Positions 52,768 through 62,043 of a DNA stretch of 64,000 bases are shown here, piece after piece. The notes below the pieces were generated by a model. The model was not told the origin of the DNA, made no database searches, and saw nothing but the letters and a program-made list of their open reading frames with translations. Origin of the DNA: VXNE01 sp965217825 (GTDB lineage: Bacteria; Pseudomonadota; Gammaproteobacteria; Pseudomonadales; Azotimanducaceae); NCBI GenBank assembly GCA_965217825.1, contig OZ244571.1, positions 1-64,000 of the forward strand, in the 5' to 3' direction. The stretch's first letter is position 1; each line of letters begins with the position of its first letter. A program made the position numbers and the translations under genes.

Positions 52768-53382
52768 ATGATCGCGACACCTCGGTCGACTTTCGAGGAA
52801 ACGCCATTGGTGGCCAAACCACTTCGCCGTCGCTTGACAGTCGATGACGTCGAGCAAATGTGCTCGGCAGGAATCCTGACAGCCGACGACCGCGTAGAAC
52901 TTATCGATGGGGAACTCATCGAAATGCCGCCAATGGGCCCCGCGCACGCGGGCATCGTGAACCGCTTGGCCAAGATACTGCTCTTGCGCTTGGGCGATGC
53001 GGCGGAGCTGCGCGTCCAGTCCTCCCTGCGGCTATCGAATCACACCCAGCCGGAACCCGATCTGGCGGTCGTTAAGCCTGATCCTCGCCACTACCTGCTG
53101 CGCCATCCGCAGCCGGCCGACGTCCTGTTGACGATCGAAGTAGCCGACTCGTCGCTTGACTACGACCGCGAGCGAAAGGTCCCGCTTTACGCCGCCGCCG
53201 GCGTCGCCGAGGTGTGGCTCGTCGACGTCGGAAAGAAGCAAGTCACGATCTACAACGCACCGTGTTCCGGCGGTTATGGCTATTCCCGGACAGTGGCCTG
53301 GGCGGAGGAGATCGTCGCCACCGCGGTTGAAGGCCTTCGCCTGACTTTCGAGGAGTTCTTGCCGAGGGCGCATTTCGAGTAG
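52768..53382 (+). CDS. Uma2 family (DUF820) putative restriction-endonuclease-fold protein
   Basis: A 204-residue protein (MIATPRSTFEETPLVAKPLR). YLDVLELI-type core is seen as DDRVELIDGELIEMPPMGPA; QPEPDLAVVKPDPRHYL and LLTIEVADSSLDYDRERKVP carry the acidic and Lys residues of the PD-(D/E)xK-like fold. The start is uncertain: GTG 52810 behind AGGA is also good, and a TATGAT overlaps ATG 52768. Uma2 proteins often occur in many copies; their targets are unknown. Confidence 0.87.
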   Translation: MIATPRSTFEETPLVAKPLRRRLTVDDVEQMCSAGILTADDRVELIDGELIEMPPMGPAHAGIVNRLAKILLLRLGDAAELRVQSSLRLSNHTQPEPDLAVVKPDPRHYLLRHPQPADVLLTIEVADSSLDYDRERKVPLYAAAGVAEVWLVDVGKKQVTIYNAPCSGGYGYSRTVAWAEEIVATAVEGLRLTFEEFLPRAHFE

Positions 53383-53454
53383 CCAACGACGCCACGCGTT
53401 GTGAATCGGCCCGGAAATTCGGGCCGGCGTCGAGGGTGGCCGCGCGTTCCCCTC

Positions 53455-54846
53455 CTAGCCGTTGTAAATCCAGTTGCCGTGAAACCCATAGGGCACGCGA
53501 TGGGGTAGTTCCGCGCAGGCGATCGGTCCATCCGCAATGTTGCGCGCGTCGAGAACGATCAGGTCGCTGCGGTTTTCGGCAGCGCGGTACACGACGCTCA
53601 ACAGGTAGCCGTCGCCCTCCTCCGCTTCCCTGGTTCTCGGCACGAATACGGGCTCACCCGTGACATCGCCTTCCGGGAGCACGTAGTGACTGCGTTGTCC
53701 CGCAGAGAAATCGTGGTTGATGACGGTGTTGAAGGTCTCGCCTCCCATCGATGCGGCATAGTAGCCGTGGCGATAGCGACCGCAGGCGAAGCGCTCGTCC
53801 GTGCGCGGAAACTCACCGCCAACATCATCGAGATAGCGTCGCTGCACACCATTTGAATTGTCGGCGAGATCGATGGTCCACTCGGCGAGGCGCGCGTTTT
53901 CCGCGGCTGTCGGACTGCCGTCGACGTGGGGGAACAGCGGCACCTCATCGAACTGCATGACGTGGGCGACGATGCGACTGCCGTCGCTGTAGGCGTTCAT
54001 CGTATGGAACACGTAGCAGGGGTCCGTCTCGAACCAACGCATGTTCTCAACCGAGCCGCCCCTGGGCATGACGCCGATGTGCGTGCCCTTGTCAGGCTCC
54101 CAGGCCAGGGGCGGCTGGCCGCGCATCGCCCGCTCCAGGCTGCCCGTGACCGGGAATATCGGAAAGACCACGTGTTCGTCCGTCACGATGAAGTCGTGCA
54201 CCATGCTGGCAAAGGGAGCTTCGAATCGCTCCGAACGGGTCAGCGTCCCGGCCGCGTCCACGCTCTGATAGCTCATATCCTGGCTGAACATACCCGACGC
54301 CATGTAGCCGAAGAACAGCATTTCGCCGGTCTTCGGATCGAACTTCGGGTGGGCCGTCATCGGCCCCTCGAAGCGTTCGTCGAAACGCCAGGGACCGATC
54401 GTGTCCAGTGTCTCCGGGTCGACCTCGAACGGCGCATGTCCCTCCTCCAGCGCCAACAACTTGCCGGCGTGCCAGACGATGTTGGTGTTGGCCAGGCCAT
54501 CTTCCGGCACGCCCTGGGTGACGGGGTCGTTTTCCATAGGATTGAAGGGATTGTAGAGGCTGCGGCCCTCGCGTCTCTCCAACGTCCATTTCACGGTGCG
54601 CGCCCAACGGTTGCGGTAACGCACCCGGCCGTCGCGGATGTGGAACATGTGCAGCATGCCGTCGCCGGCAAACCAATGATGGTCTCCTCGGGGCGGGAAC
54701 TGCGGGTCGGGACCGTTGCGGTAGTACGTGATGTCGAGATCGGCCGGCAATTCGCCGCGAACGATCACGTCGTCGATGTCGCATTCCATGCGGATCGGCG
54801 CGAAATTTCCGACGAGTTGGGGGTGGTCCGGGTACGGCGTTGTCAT
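53455..54846 (-). CDS. Carotenoid oxygenase (RPE65/CCD family)
   Basis: A 463-residue protein (MTTPYPDHPQLVGNFAPIRM). The seven-bladed propeller's four iron-binding His appear in MTAHPKFDP, MVHDFIVTDE, VFHTMNAYSD and the C-terminal VPYGFHGNW. WFAGDGMLHMFHIRDGRVRY is also conserved. It would cleave a double bond of a carotenoid, apocarotenoid or a stilbene-like phenol with O2 and Fe(II). Cytosolic; no signal peptide. It is divergent from the deacetylase gene. Confidence 0.93.
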   Translation of the reverse strand: MTTPYPDHPQLVGNFAPIRMECDIDDVIVRGELPADLDITYYRNGPDPQFPPRGDHHWFAGDGMLHMFHIRDGRVRYRNRWARTVKWTLERREGRSLYNPFNPMENDPVTQGVPEDGLANTNIVWHAGKLLALEEGHAPFEVDPETLDTIGPWRFDERFEGPMTAHPKFDPKTGEMLFFGYMASGMFSQDMSYQSVDAAGTLTRSERFEAPFASMVHDFIVTDEHVVFPIFPVTGSLERAMRGQPPLAWEPDKGTHIGVMPRGGSVENMRWFETDPCYVFHTMNAYSDGSRIVAHVMQFDEVPLFPHVDGSPTAAENARLAEWTIDLADNSNGVQRRYLDDVGGEFPRTDERFACGRYRHGYYAASMGGETFNTVINHDFSAGQRSHYVLPEGDVTGEPVFVPRTREAEEGDGYLLSVVYRAAENRSDLIVLDARNIADGPIACAELPHRVPYGFHGNWIYNG

Positions 54847-54968
54847 GGTCCTTCCTCGACATCACGAGCGCGGATGCACACTGTAACCCGAGAGGGACGA
54901 AAGCCGTCCTTCGGATCATCCGAATCCGGGCCGGTACAATGCCCATCGTCCCCGAAAGCGACACCCGA

Positions 54969-55886
54969 ATGACTGCCCTCTTCACCCATTTGAACTGTCT
55001 CGACCACGAAATGGGCAACCGCCACCCGGAACGTCCCGCGCGCCTCGCCGCCGTACTAATGCACCTTGACGAAACGGGGCTGGTAGCCGAACTCGACGTG
55101 CACGAAGCCCCCGAAGCGCAGCACACGGATCTGGCGCGGGTGCACGGCGAAACGTTCCTCGACACGCTTGCGCAACTGTCCCCGGACGACGGCCTTGTCC
55201 GACTCGACCCGGACACCGCGATGGGACCGGGTTCGCTCCGCGCCGTTCGCACGGCGGCCGGCGCGGCGGTGGCGGCCGTCGAACTGGTGATCGGAGATAC
55301 TGACAACCGGGCTTTCTGCGCCGTGCGGCCCCCCGGACACCACGCCGAGATGTCCCAGGCAATGGGATTCTGCTTCGTCAACAGCATCGCCGTGGCCGCC
55401 GCGCGGGCCCTGGAGCACCCCGACATCGACCGCGTTGCCATCCTCGACTTCGACGTCCATCACGGCAACGGCACCGTGGCGGCCTTCATGGACAACCCGG
55501 ATGTCCTCGTCTGCTCGAGCTTTCAGTTCCCCTTCTATCCCTATCGGCTGCAGGACGTGCAACGGCCCAACATCGTCAACACGCCCCTACCCGCCGGCAC
55601 GCGCGGCGCCGAGTTCAGAAACGCCGTGGAACGCGACTGGCAACCCGCCCTCGACGGTTTCAGACCCGACCTCATCCTTGTCTCCGCCGGCTTCGACGGC
55701 CACGCGGATGATCCTTTGGGCGGATTCCTGTTGACCGAGGATGACTACGCCTGGGTAACCGGGCTGATCACCGACGCCGCGAACCGCCATGCCAACGGGC
55801 GCATCGTCTCGATGCTTGAGGGCGGCTACGACCTCCGATCACTCTCGCGCAGCGTGGCTACGCACGTCGAGGGCTTATTGCCCTGA
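54969..55886 (+). CDS. Histone deacetylase family protein (acetoin utilisation/APAH-like)
   Basis: A 305-residue protein from ATG 54969 (MTALFTHLNCLDHEMGNRHP); ATG 54939 would add 10 residues, but a TACAAT at ~54934 fits a -10. RPPGHHAEMSQAMGFCFVN and ILDFDVHHGNGTVAAF hold the active-site His pair and Zn ligands (D-x-H), and LVSAGFDGHADDPLG holds the third ligand Asp. Bacterial members hydrolyse acetylpolyamines or acetyl-lysine. The last third is copied, in decayed form, right after this gene. Confidence 0.95.
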   Translation: MTALFTHLNCLDHEMGNRHPERPARLAAVLMHLDETGLVAELDVHEAPEAQHTDLARVHGETFLDTLAQLSPDDGLVRLDPDTAMGPGSLRAVRTAAGAAVAAVELVIGDTDNRAFCAVRPPGHHAEMSQAMGFCFVNSIAVAAARALEHPDIDRVAILDFDVHHGNGTVAAFMDNPDVLVCSSFQFPFYPYRLQDVQRPNIVNTPLPAGTRGAEFRNAVERDWQPALDGFRPDLILVSAGFDGHADDPLGGFLLTEDDYAWVTGLITDAANRHANGRIVSMLEGGYDLRSLSRSVATHVEGLLP

Positions 55887-56061
55887 GTTAGCCATAGACA
55901 GGATGGCGCGTTTCGCACAAGGAAGTGGTCAAGCGCTATCCGATCAGCGCGAGAATGAATCGGTCTCCGGAGAGCACCCGCCCGAGAGCCTACGTCCACG
56001 CCCGACCCAGAGCGATAAGGGTTCATCCCACCGCTGCGAGTAGTTTCTTCTGCGCCGTACG
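55887..56061. other. Spacer between deacetylase and its duplicated stub
   Basis: No credible gene is visible in these 175 bases. It may be what is left of the more degraded middle of the duplicated deacetylase copy that becomes recognisable from 56062. Confidence 0.4.
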
Positions 56062-56214
56062 ACCGAGAATGATTACGCTTGGGTTACGAGTCTCATCACG
56101 GACGCCGCGAACCGCCACGCGAGCGGGCGCGTCGTCTCGATGCTGGAGGGTGGCTAAGACCTCGGATCACTCTCGCGCAGCGTGGCTGCGCATGTCGGGG
56201 AACTGATTCCCTGA
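56062..56214 (+). pseudogene. Duplicated 3' stub of the deacetylase gene
   Basis: The frame reads TENDYAWVTSLITDAANRHA, then GRVVSMLEGG, a TAA (56155-56157) in place of the Tyr codon, DLGSLSRSVAAHVGELIP and a TGA. This mirrors the deacetylase C-terminus (TEDDYAWVTGLITDAANRHA ...). It begins without a start codon, so it is a relic of a tandem partial duplication. Confidence 0.88.
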
Positions 56215-56217
56215 ACC

Positions 56218-57321
56218 CTACGGCGATGGGGGCCCGGACGAGGGCTGGCCATCTATCGCCCTAACGGGAATACCCGTGTTGTATCGGAGCAGATCGTCCA
56301 TCCCGATCGTCGCACGACCCCCGGTCGCTCCAAAGAAATTGTAAAGGCTGAGCCCACCAGGACTGTTTTCGCTGAACCACGAGACATCCTCGCTTAGCCT
56401 ATCCAATTTCGAGCTGACTGCAGGATGATCCTCGTCGATCAACAGAATCGCCGCGGCGCGGAACTCTCGTTGCGCGTGCGGGTATGCGGGGACGCGCTCA
56501 CCGTGTTCTGCGACGAGGTCCTCGGCGGTATGGACGGTTAGTTGACTCGCGGTAAATATGGGATGTCCGCCATCGGTGCGAACGTCGTCACCATTTTCGT
56601 CAAGCAGCCACTCACCATCCTCGGCAATCGTCAGATCGGGAACTTCCTCCAGCGGCAAGAAACCGGCCAGATACAACTCAATGGGACTGTAGGGAACGGA
56701 ATTGCCACCGTTTGCGCCTATTCCGAAATCGCCTGCGGCGTATCGGCTGTTCCCAAAATCGACCAGACTTGCAAGATCGAAACCGCCAAGCTGACCGTCG
56801 ACGCTGCTGAATCCCCAGTGCGCCCGAGACGGGTTCGGCGGAATCACATGGTTCGCCCACCGATGCATCAACTCGTGCAGCGACGGACCTCCGCGTAGCA
56901 AGTCAAATCGGGGAAAGTGCAATACGCCCTGAAGCCTGGCATCCGATCCCCAAGCAGCGGTGTGCGAATAGGTTGCAATACCGATACCCGCCGTATCGTT
57001 CATGACGGTGTAGTAAATGCCGAAATAGCCGGGCTGACCGTCCTCGAGATTCGAGACGAACATCAGGAAGTCGAAGTCATCGTCGAAATAATCGTAGAAC
57101 CTCGACGCATATTTTCTGAAGGGCAGCCTGTCGGTGGCGAGACTTTCGGGGACAGGCAGGACGAATACATTGTCGTTGTAGATCGACGGCTCGTCATCGA
57201 TCGTGGCGACAGTTCCATCGTTCCCTTGGGACGCAGCAAGCATTACCACCGTCGCAAAGCAAGCAAGTCCCAGGCTATTGGTCACAACTGCGGCATGGGG
57301 CCTGCTTCGGACCGTAGTCAT
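56218..57321 (-). CDS. Secreted protein with HExxH motif (putative metalloprotease)
   Basis: A 367-residue protein (MTTVRSRPHAAVVTNSLGLA) with an N-terminal hydrophobic segment at ~12-31 for export. H149-E-L-M-H153 in GPSLHELMHRWANH is a zinc HExxH; AHWGFSSVDGQLGGFD and YSPIELYLAGFLPLEEVPDL follow, the Glu of the latter being a possible third ligand. No known peptidase family is assigned with certainty. The start overlaps the DUF1537 gene stop by 4 bp, an odd pairing of a secreted protein with a cytosolic kinase. Confidence 0.75.
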   Translation of the reverse strand: MTTVRSRPHAAVVTNSLGLACFATVVMLAASQGNDGTVATIDDEPSIYNDNVFVLPVPESLATDRLPFRKYASRFYDYFDDDFDFLMFVSNLEDGQPGYFGIYYTVMNDTAGIGIATYSHTAAWGSDARLQGVLHFPRFDLLRGGPSLHELMHRWANHVIPPNPSRAHWGFSSVDGQLGGFDLASLVDFGNSRYAAGDFGIGANGGNSVPYSPIELYLAGFLPLEEVPDLTIAEDGEWLLDENGDDVRTDGGHPIFTASQLTVHTAEDLVAEHGERVPAYPHAQREFRAAAILLIDEDHPAVSSKLDRLSEDVSWFSENSPGGLSLYNFFGATGGRATIGMDDLLRYNTGIPVRAIDGQPSSGPPSP

Positions 57322-58403
57322 CGCACCTTCGAAAGCAGTTTCACCAGCGTATCGGGTCGACCGATGCCGCCGCCCTTGGTGACGAGGTATCCACCCCGAA
57401 ATCGCGCTATGGGGACCGCCGTATCTACCGTGCCGAGTACGTCCAGCGTTTCGTCGCCAACAATCGCGGCGGCGGTGTCGCCGCCGAGAACAAACATTGT
57501 GCCGTTCCCATAGCCGGTCCTGAGGGCGCTGTTCGCGAATTCCGCCATCGCCGCCGCAACCTGCTCCGCGTCCCGGGACGAAATGGTGCCAAACGGTACC
57601 GGCGTTGCCACAACGGCAATCGGGCTCTGGTTTGATCCGGTCGTCGCGCTCGGTGGTTGAAGGTCATCCGAAAGGGTGAACGCCGGGACTTCAAGTCTCG
57701 CGATCTGCTCTCGGCTCATGGCATTGAGGCTGCCACACAGGATCAGAACCGGCGGGACGATAGGGACTTCGCGAGGCCTGAGTTCCGGGAACACGGTAGC
57801 GGCGTACGCTGCAACGGCGCCACTTGGGCCAACCATTGCGCGTCCTTCGTCGTGGCATCGTCGCGCAGCCGCTTCGAGTTCCGCATTGTCGTTGGCGTCC
57901 CAGACGAGGACGTCGCCTCCCGCACAACCCGTCAACTCCAGGATTTCCATAGGTTGGCTGCTCAATGGCGCCGTCAGCGGGTCCTTGCCGAACGGGGATT
58001 CCAGCACCGGCACGTCGTCCACGTACACCACTCCATCCACGCAACGACGGCCAGCGTCGGGGAAACTCGGCACCACCGCGACCCCATGGCCGAGCTGCAG
58101 CAATCCCTTCACCTCGAACGGCCAGTTGCCCCGTAGGCCGGAGTCGATCTTGTGGCAACGATAACGCGCGCTTCTCGCATGCGCGCCTGCGGCTTGTCGC
58201 TGCGCCGCCGCCGGGTCCAGGTGCCGCGATGCGATATCGACGACGCAGCAGGTTTCGTCGTCGGCATGTTTCCCCGAAGGTACCGAGAAGCGCGCGTTGG
58301 CGACCATGCCGGCAATCTCCAACGCGCCAGTACGGTCGTCAGAAGTAATGAACAGTGTACGCGGGCGTTCTTCGCGTCCACCGAAGGTCGTGGAGGTGTT
58401 CAA
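57318..58403 (-). CDS. Four-carbon acid sugar kinase (DUF1537 / OtnK-like)
   Basis: About 361 residues. TTG 58403 (NTSTTFGGREERPRTLFITS) is the most likely start, close behind AGGAG; no ATG is available near. FITSDDRTGALEIAG is the N-terminal sugar-binding motif, HKIDSGLRGNWPFEV holds the conserved KxDS-x-xRG, and FVLGGDTAAAIV the nucleotide-binding Gly loop. It should phosphorylate a tetronate or similar acid sugar. It is slightly short compared with the usual ~420. It follows PhyH by 35 bp. Confidence 0.85.
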   Translation of the reverse strand: MNTSTTFGGREERPRTLFITSDDRTGALEIAGMVANARFSVPSGKHADDETCCVVDIASRHLDPAAAQRQAAGAHARSARYRCHKIDSGLRGNWPFEVKGLLQLGHGVAVVPSFPDAGRRCVDGVVYVDDVPVLESPFGKDPLTAPLSSQPMEILELTGCAGGDVLVWDANDNAELEAAARRCHDEGRAMVGPSGAVAAYAATVFPELRPREVPIVPPVLILCGSLNAMSREQIARLEVPAFTLSDDLQPPSATTGSNQSPIAVVATPVPFGTISSRDAEQVAAAMAEFANSALRTGYGNGTMFVLGGDTAAAIVGDETLDVLGTVDTAVPIARFRGGYLVTKGGGIGRPDTLVKLLSKVR

Positions 58404-58438
58404 GTCTCCTACCGAATGGCGGAACCCATGTTCGCCAC

Positions 58439-59166
58439 TCAGAGGATGGCCCGAAGCGTTTCCGGCAGTTCCTTGAACTCGTCGGTGGTCAACCCCAGGT
58501 ACGGTCTTTCGACCTGGCGCAGCCAGGACTGGCTGTAGTACATGTTGAGGGCGCGCCGCGTCTTTCCGGTGGTTCGGTTGGCGCCGTTGTTGTGCCACAG
58601 GGAACCGTCGAACATGAGGATGGAACCGGCATCCATCTCCACCGCCATATGCCCGCAGTCCTGTTGCACAGGTCCCGTCCACCTGTGGCTGCCAAGTACG
58701 ATCAGCGTACCACCGGTCTCCGCGGTGAAGGGATCGAGCGACAGCAGGGTGTTCACCACGATGGGCGGTCTCGGGCGGGGGATCGGGTAGCCCGCGTCGT
58801 CGCGGTGCATGTGGCGGATGTTTTGCGCGGCTGCACGTCCTTGATCATGACCGTCGAGAGCTGGATACCGCCGCCGAAGAAGTAGCCGCCTCGCTTTCGG
58901 TCAGGGTCGACCAACACGCCGCGAACGACGGCAAGAACCATGGGATGGGCGTAGAGATCGTCGAAAGCGCGAGACTTGCCGAACAGCCCCTTGCACATTC
59001 GGCCGAACACCTTGTCGTCGAGACCCGGCATCTCGATGGGCGTCGCCTCGAGAAGCGCCTCAGCATCGGCCTGCGCCCGTTTCAGTCGCGCCCCAAAGAT
59101 GAGCTTCGGGATGATGGTGTAGCCGACATCCTTGATCTGCTGGATCGCTGTTTCTACGTTAGGCAT
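58439..59166 (-). pseudogene. Phytanoyl-CoA dioxygenase family protein, frameshifted
   Basis: From ATG 59166 (MPNVETAIQQIKDVGYTIIP) the frame is family-like until VMIKDVQPRK near 58830, then goes out of register and stops at 58753. The correct continuation is in another frame: QNIRHMHRDDAGYPIPRPRP with the Fe-binding H-x-D, and SLWHNNGANRTTGKTRRALN with the distal His and Arg, to 58439. The joint CAGCCGCGCAAAAC looks like CAGCCGGGCGCGCAAAAC with bases lost. So all active-site residues survive, but in two frames: either a recent null mutation or a sequence error. Alternatively two overlapping pieces of one enzyme. Confidence 0.82.
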
Positions 59167-59318
59167 GGTCTCGATCTTCAGCGAGCGGTTTCGGTTCCGG
59201 CCGGGTGAGCCGGTCCGACACACATTGTATCAATGCGGTATGGGCGGCACCGCCCGATCAGGCATATCGAACGTTATGATCGGCAATTCGTCTTCAGCGA
59301 TCCCCCGGCAGAGCGTAT

Positions 59319-59987
59319 ATGGGACAGAATAACGTGTACTTCGTGACGGGCACCGACACCGGCGTCGGCAAGACGTTCATCACGAGCGCGCTGTTGCGGG
59401 CGGCCAGGGCGCGTGGCCTCGCATGCGTCGGCTACAAGCCGATCGCCGCAGGCGCGACCCTGCGGGACGGCGCGCTCCGGAACGAAGACGCCCTGGAACT
59501 CATCGCGGCGGCCCAGTCCGAACATGACTATGCGGACATCAATCCCGTCGTCTTGCGCCCGGCGATTGCCCCGCATATCGCCCTCGCACAAATCGGTCGC
59601 CACGTCAGCGCCCGGGAACTGGCCGCCGCGTGTCCCGAAGCCGCGTTCACGCTGGTCGAAGGGGCGGGCGGCTGGTTCGTGCCCCTGAATGAACGGGAGA
59701 CGCTAGCCGACGTCTGCGCCGCCCTGGGCGCGAAGGTTATCCTTGTGGTCGCCATGAAACTCGGCTGCCTGAACCATGCGCTGCTGACTGCGGCCGCAAT
59801 CAAACGTGCCCGACTCGATCTGGCGGGCTGGGTCGCAAACTGCTTTGGCGATCCCATGCCCTGCCTGACGGAGAACGTCGACACTCTGCGCCAACGGCTG
59901 CCCGGTCCGTGCCTCGGTACCGTACCGCATGTGGGCGGCCCGCAAGACGCCACCCAGTTCCTCGATCTGGATCCCTTGTGCGGCTGA
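59319..59987 (+). CDS. bioD: ATP-dependent dethiobiotin synthetase
   Basis: A 222-residue protein (MGQNNVYFVTGTDTGVGKTF). TGTDTGVGKT is the P-loop signature, KPIAAGA holds the carbamate-forming Lys, and LVEGAGGWFVPL is the second conserved block. It forms the ureido ring of biotin from DAPA and CO2. It overlaps bioA by 10 bp, so the last steps before biotin synthase are co-translated. Confidence 0.97.
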   Translation: MGQNNVYFVTGTDTGVGKTFITSALLRAARARGLACVGYKPIAAGATLRDGALRNEDALELIAAAQSEHDYADINPVVLRPAIAPHIALAQIGRHVSARELAAACPEAAFTLVEGAGGWFVPLNERETLADVCAALGAKVILVVAMKLGCLNHALLTAAAIKRARLDLAGWVANCFGDPMPCLTENVDTLRQRLPGPCLGTVPHVGGPQDATQFLDLDPLCG

Positions 59988-61255
59988 ACGAATCCCTCGA
60001 CTTCGATCGTCGGCATATCTGGCATCCCTATACGTCGATGACGGATCCGTTACCCGCGTACCCTGTGGAGTCGGCCCACGGCGTGCGCATCCGCCTGGCG
60101 GACGGGCGCGAACTGATCGATGGCATGTCGTCCTGGTGGTGCGCCATTCACGGGTACAACCATCCGGCGTTGAACGAAGCCGTACGCACGCAACTGGACA
60201 AGATGGCGCATGTCATGTTCGGCGGATTGACGCACGAACCGGCGATCAAGCTGGCGCAGGACTTGATCGATATCACGCCGGACGGCTTGCGTCACGTGTT
60301 CTTCGCCGACTCCGGGTCCGTGTCGGTCGAAGTCGCCATCAAGATGGCCATCCAGTACTGGGGAGCGATGGGACGGCCCGAAAAAAATCGCCTGCTCACC
60401 ATACGCGGCGGCTATCACGGCGACACCTTCGGCGCCATGAGCGTCTGCGATCCGGTCACCGGGATGCACGAACGTTTCCGCCGCGTGCTACCACAGCACA
60501 TCTTCGTGGAGCGGCCCGTGTCCAGGGTCCACGAGCCGGTGTCGACCGAGGACGCCAAGCGCATCGAAACGGCCTTGACTGACCACCACGGCGAACTCGC
60601 GGCCGTGGTGCTGGAGCCGGTCGTGCAGGGCGCCGGGGGCATGTGGTTCTACTCCCCCGAGTACCTGGCCCGAGTAGCCGAGCTATGCGCCGAACTGGAC
60701 GTGCTGCTGATCGCGGACGAAATCGCCACCGGATTCGGCCGTACCGGACTCCTGTTTGCGTGCGAACACGCGCAGGTCGAACCCGACATCATGTGCCTCG
60801 GCAAGGCCTTGACCGGCGGCTACATGACCCTGGCGGCCACGCTGACCAACTCCCGGGTGGCCAAGGGCATCTCCGCAGACGGCGGCGTGCTGATGCACGG
60901 GCCGACCTTCATGGCCAACCCACTGGCGTGCGCGGTGGCGCGCAAGAGCATCGAACTGTTGCAGGCCGGACCTTGGAGGTCGCGCGTCGGCGACATCGAA
61001 AGCCAGCTCCAGCGGGAACTGGGCGCCTTTCGGGAGCATGCCGCCGTGCGGGACGTACGCGTTTTCGGCGCCATCGGCGTTGTGCAGACGCACAAGCCCG
61101 TGCCGGTGGCGGACCTACAGAGCGTTTTTGTGGAGCGAGGCGTGTGGATTCGTCCCTTCACCGACCTGATCTACCTGATGCCGCCCTATATCATCGGGGC
61201 CGATGACCTCACTTGCCTGACATCGGCCATCGGTGCCGGGTTGGATATCCTGTAG
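59978..61255 (+). CDS. bioA: Adenosylmethionine-8-amino-7-oxononanoate aminotransferase
   Basis: A 425-residue protein from GTG 59978 (RLNESLDFDRRHIWHPYTSM). HPYTSM, DGMSSWWCAIHGYNHP and FADSGSVSVEVAIKMAIQYW are typical of BioA. LGKALTGGYMTLAATL carries the PLP Lys. It makes DAPA from KAPA with SAM as amino donor. bioB, bioF and bioC are not in the window. Confidence 0.97.
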   Translation: MRLNESLDFDRRHIWHPYTSMTDPLPAYPVESAHGVRIRLADGRELIDGMSSWWCAIHGYNHPALNEAVRTQLDKMAHVMFGGLTHEPAIKLAQDLIDITPDGLRHVFFADSGSVSVEVAIKMAIQYWGAMGRPEKNRLLTIRGGYHGDTFGAMSVCDPVTGMHERFRRVLPQHIFVERPVSRVHEPVSTEDAKRIETALTDHHGELAAVVLEPVVQGAGGMWFYSPEYLARVAELCAELDVLLIADEIATGFGRTGLLFACEHAQVEPDIMCLGKALTGGYMTLAATLTNSRVAKGISADGGVLMHGPTFMANPLACAVARKSIELLQAGPWRSRVGDIESQLQRELGAFREHAAVRDVRVFGAIGVVQTHKPVPVADLQSVFVERGVWIRPFTDLIYLMPPYIIGADDLTCLTSAIGAGLDIL

Positions 61256-61287
61256 GGCCATCCTCGAACCACCACGACCCCGACGCC

Positions 61288-62043
61288 ATGATGTACGCCC
61301 GACCGACTGAACCCCTACACGTTGTCGACGTCCTGGTCGAGGGTTTCCGCCTTTTTCGGGCGGGCATGAGGTCACTGTACGTGCCCGCGTTCCTGCTCGC
61401 ACTGATAGTCGGAGTAATTGACCCGGTTGAGATTCCGTCTGAAGATGCCGTGGAGAACCTCGACTTCGGCCAAGACTTTTGGCTTCGCTTTGTTGCCTCC
61501 CTGGTGGCAGGCTTTTACATGTACGCGGTCATCACTGCCATCGTTCATTACATTGCCTCCGGCGCTCCCGAGGGCGCTCGTTCACCGCTCTCCATTGCCA
61601 CCCGTCGGTTCCCGGTGATACTGGCCGTCAATCTGTTGTTCATGCTTGCCATCATGATCGGTACGCTGCTGCTGATCGTTCCCGGCATCTTTCTGTTCGT
61701 CGCCCTGTACTTCAGCCCCATGTTGCCCATCATCGAAGGCAAGGGTCCGATCGACAGCATCGGTGGGAGTTATTCCCTCGTCAGAGGACATTGGTGGCGA
61801 ACCTTTGCGATCGCTGCGATCACGATCGCCTTCGGATTCATCACGGGCGAGGCCAGCGGAAAGGTTGCACTCTTCCTGGCAGACCGGTTCGACAGCGACC
61901 TCGCAGCCAATACCGTCTCGACGCTGACGTATGCCGCGTTCCAGGCAATCATTTTTTCGTTGAGCGTCTGCGTCACCTACGCCATGTATCAGGATCTGCG
62001 GTTGAGGCAGACACAACACCGTGACGTACGACCGACCGACTGA
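61288..62043 (+). CDS. Polytopic membrane protein, paralogue 1
   Basis: A 251-residue protein from ATG 61288 (MMYARPTEPLHVVDVLVEGF). Four or more TM helices are visible (SLYVPAFLLALIVGVI; VASLVAGFYMYAVITAIVHY; AVNLLFMLAIMIGTLLLIVP; TFAIAAITIAFGFITG). GSYSLVRGHWWRTF follows the pattern D-S-x-x-x-S-x-x-L-V-x-x-x-W-W-R-T of YciC/DUF7847-like membrane proteins. It overlaps the next gene by 23 bp, whose product shares RPTEP, KSLYVP and YSLVRRHW. Function unknown. Confidence 0.82.
   Translation: MMYARPTEPLHVVDVLVEGFRLFRAGMRSLYVPAFLLALIVGVIDPVEIPSEDAVENLDFGQDFWLRFVASLVAGFYMYAVITAIVHYIASGAPEGARSPLSIATRRFPVILAVNLLFMLAIMIGTLLLIVPGIFLFVALYFSPMLPIIEGKGPIDSIGGSYSLVRGHWWRTFAIAAITIAFGFITGEASGKVALFLADRFDSDLAANTVSTLTYAAFQAIIFSLSVCVTYAMYQDLRLRQTQHRDVRPTD

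Noticed and set aside
52765..52771. TATGAT as a -10 for the Uma2 gene
   Set aside because: It overlaps the ATG at 52768 and has no -35; it would only matter if translation starts at GTG 52810, which cannot be decided here.
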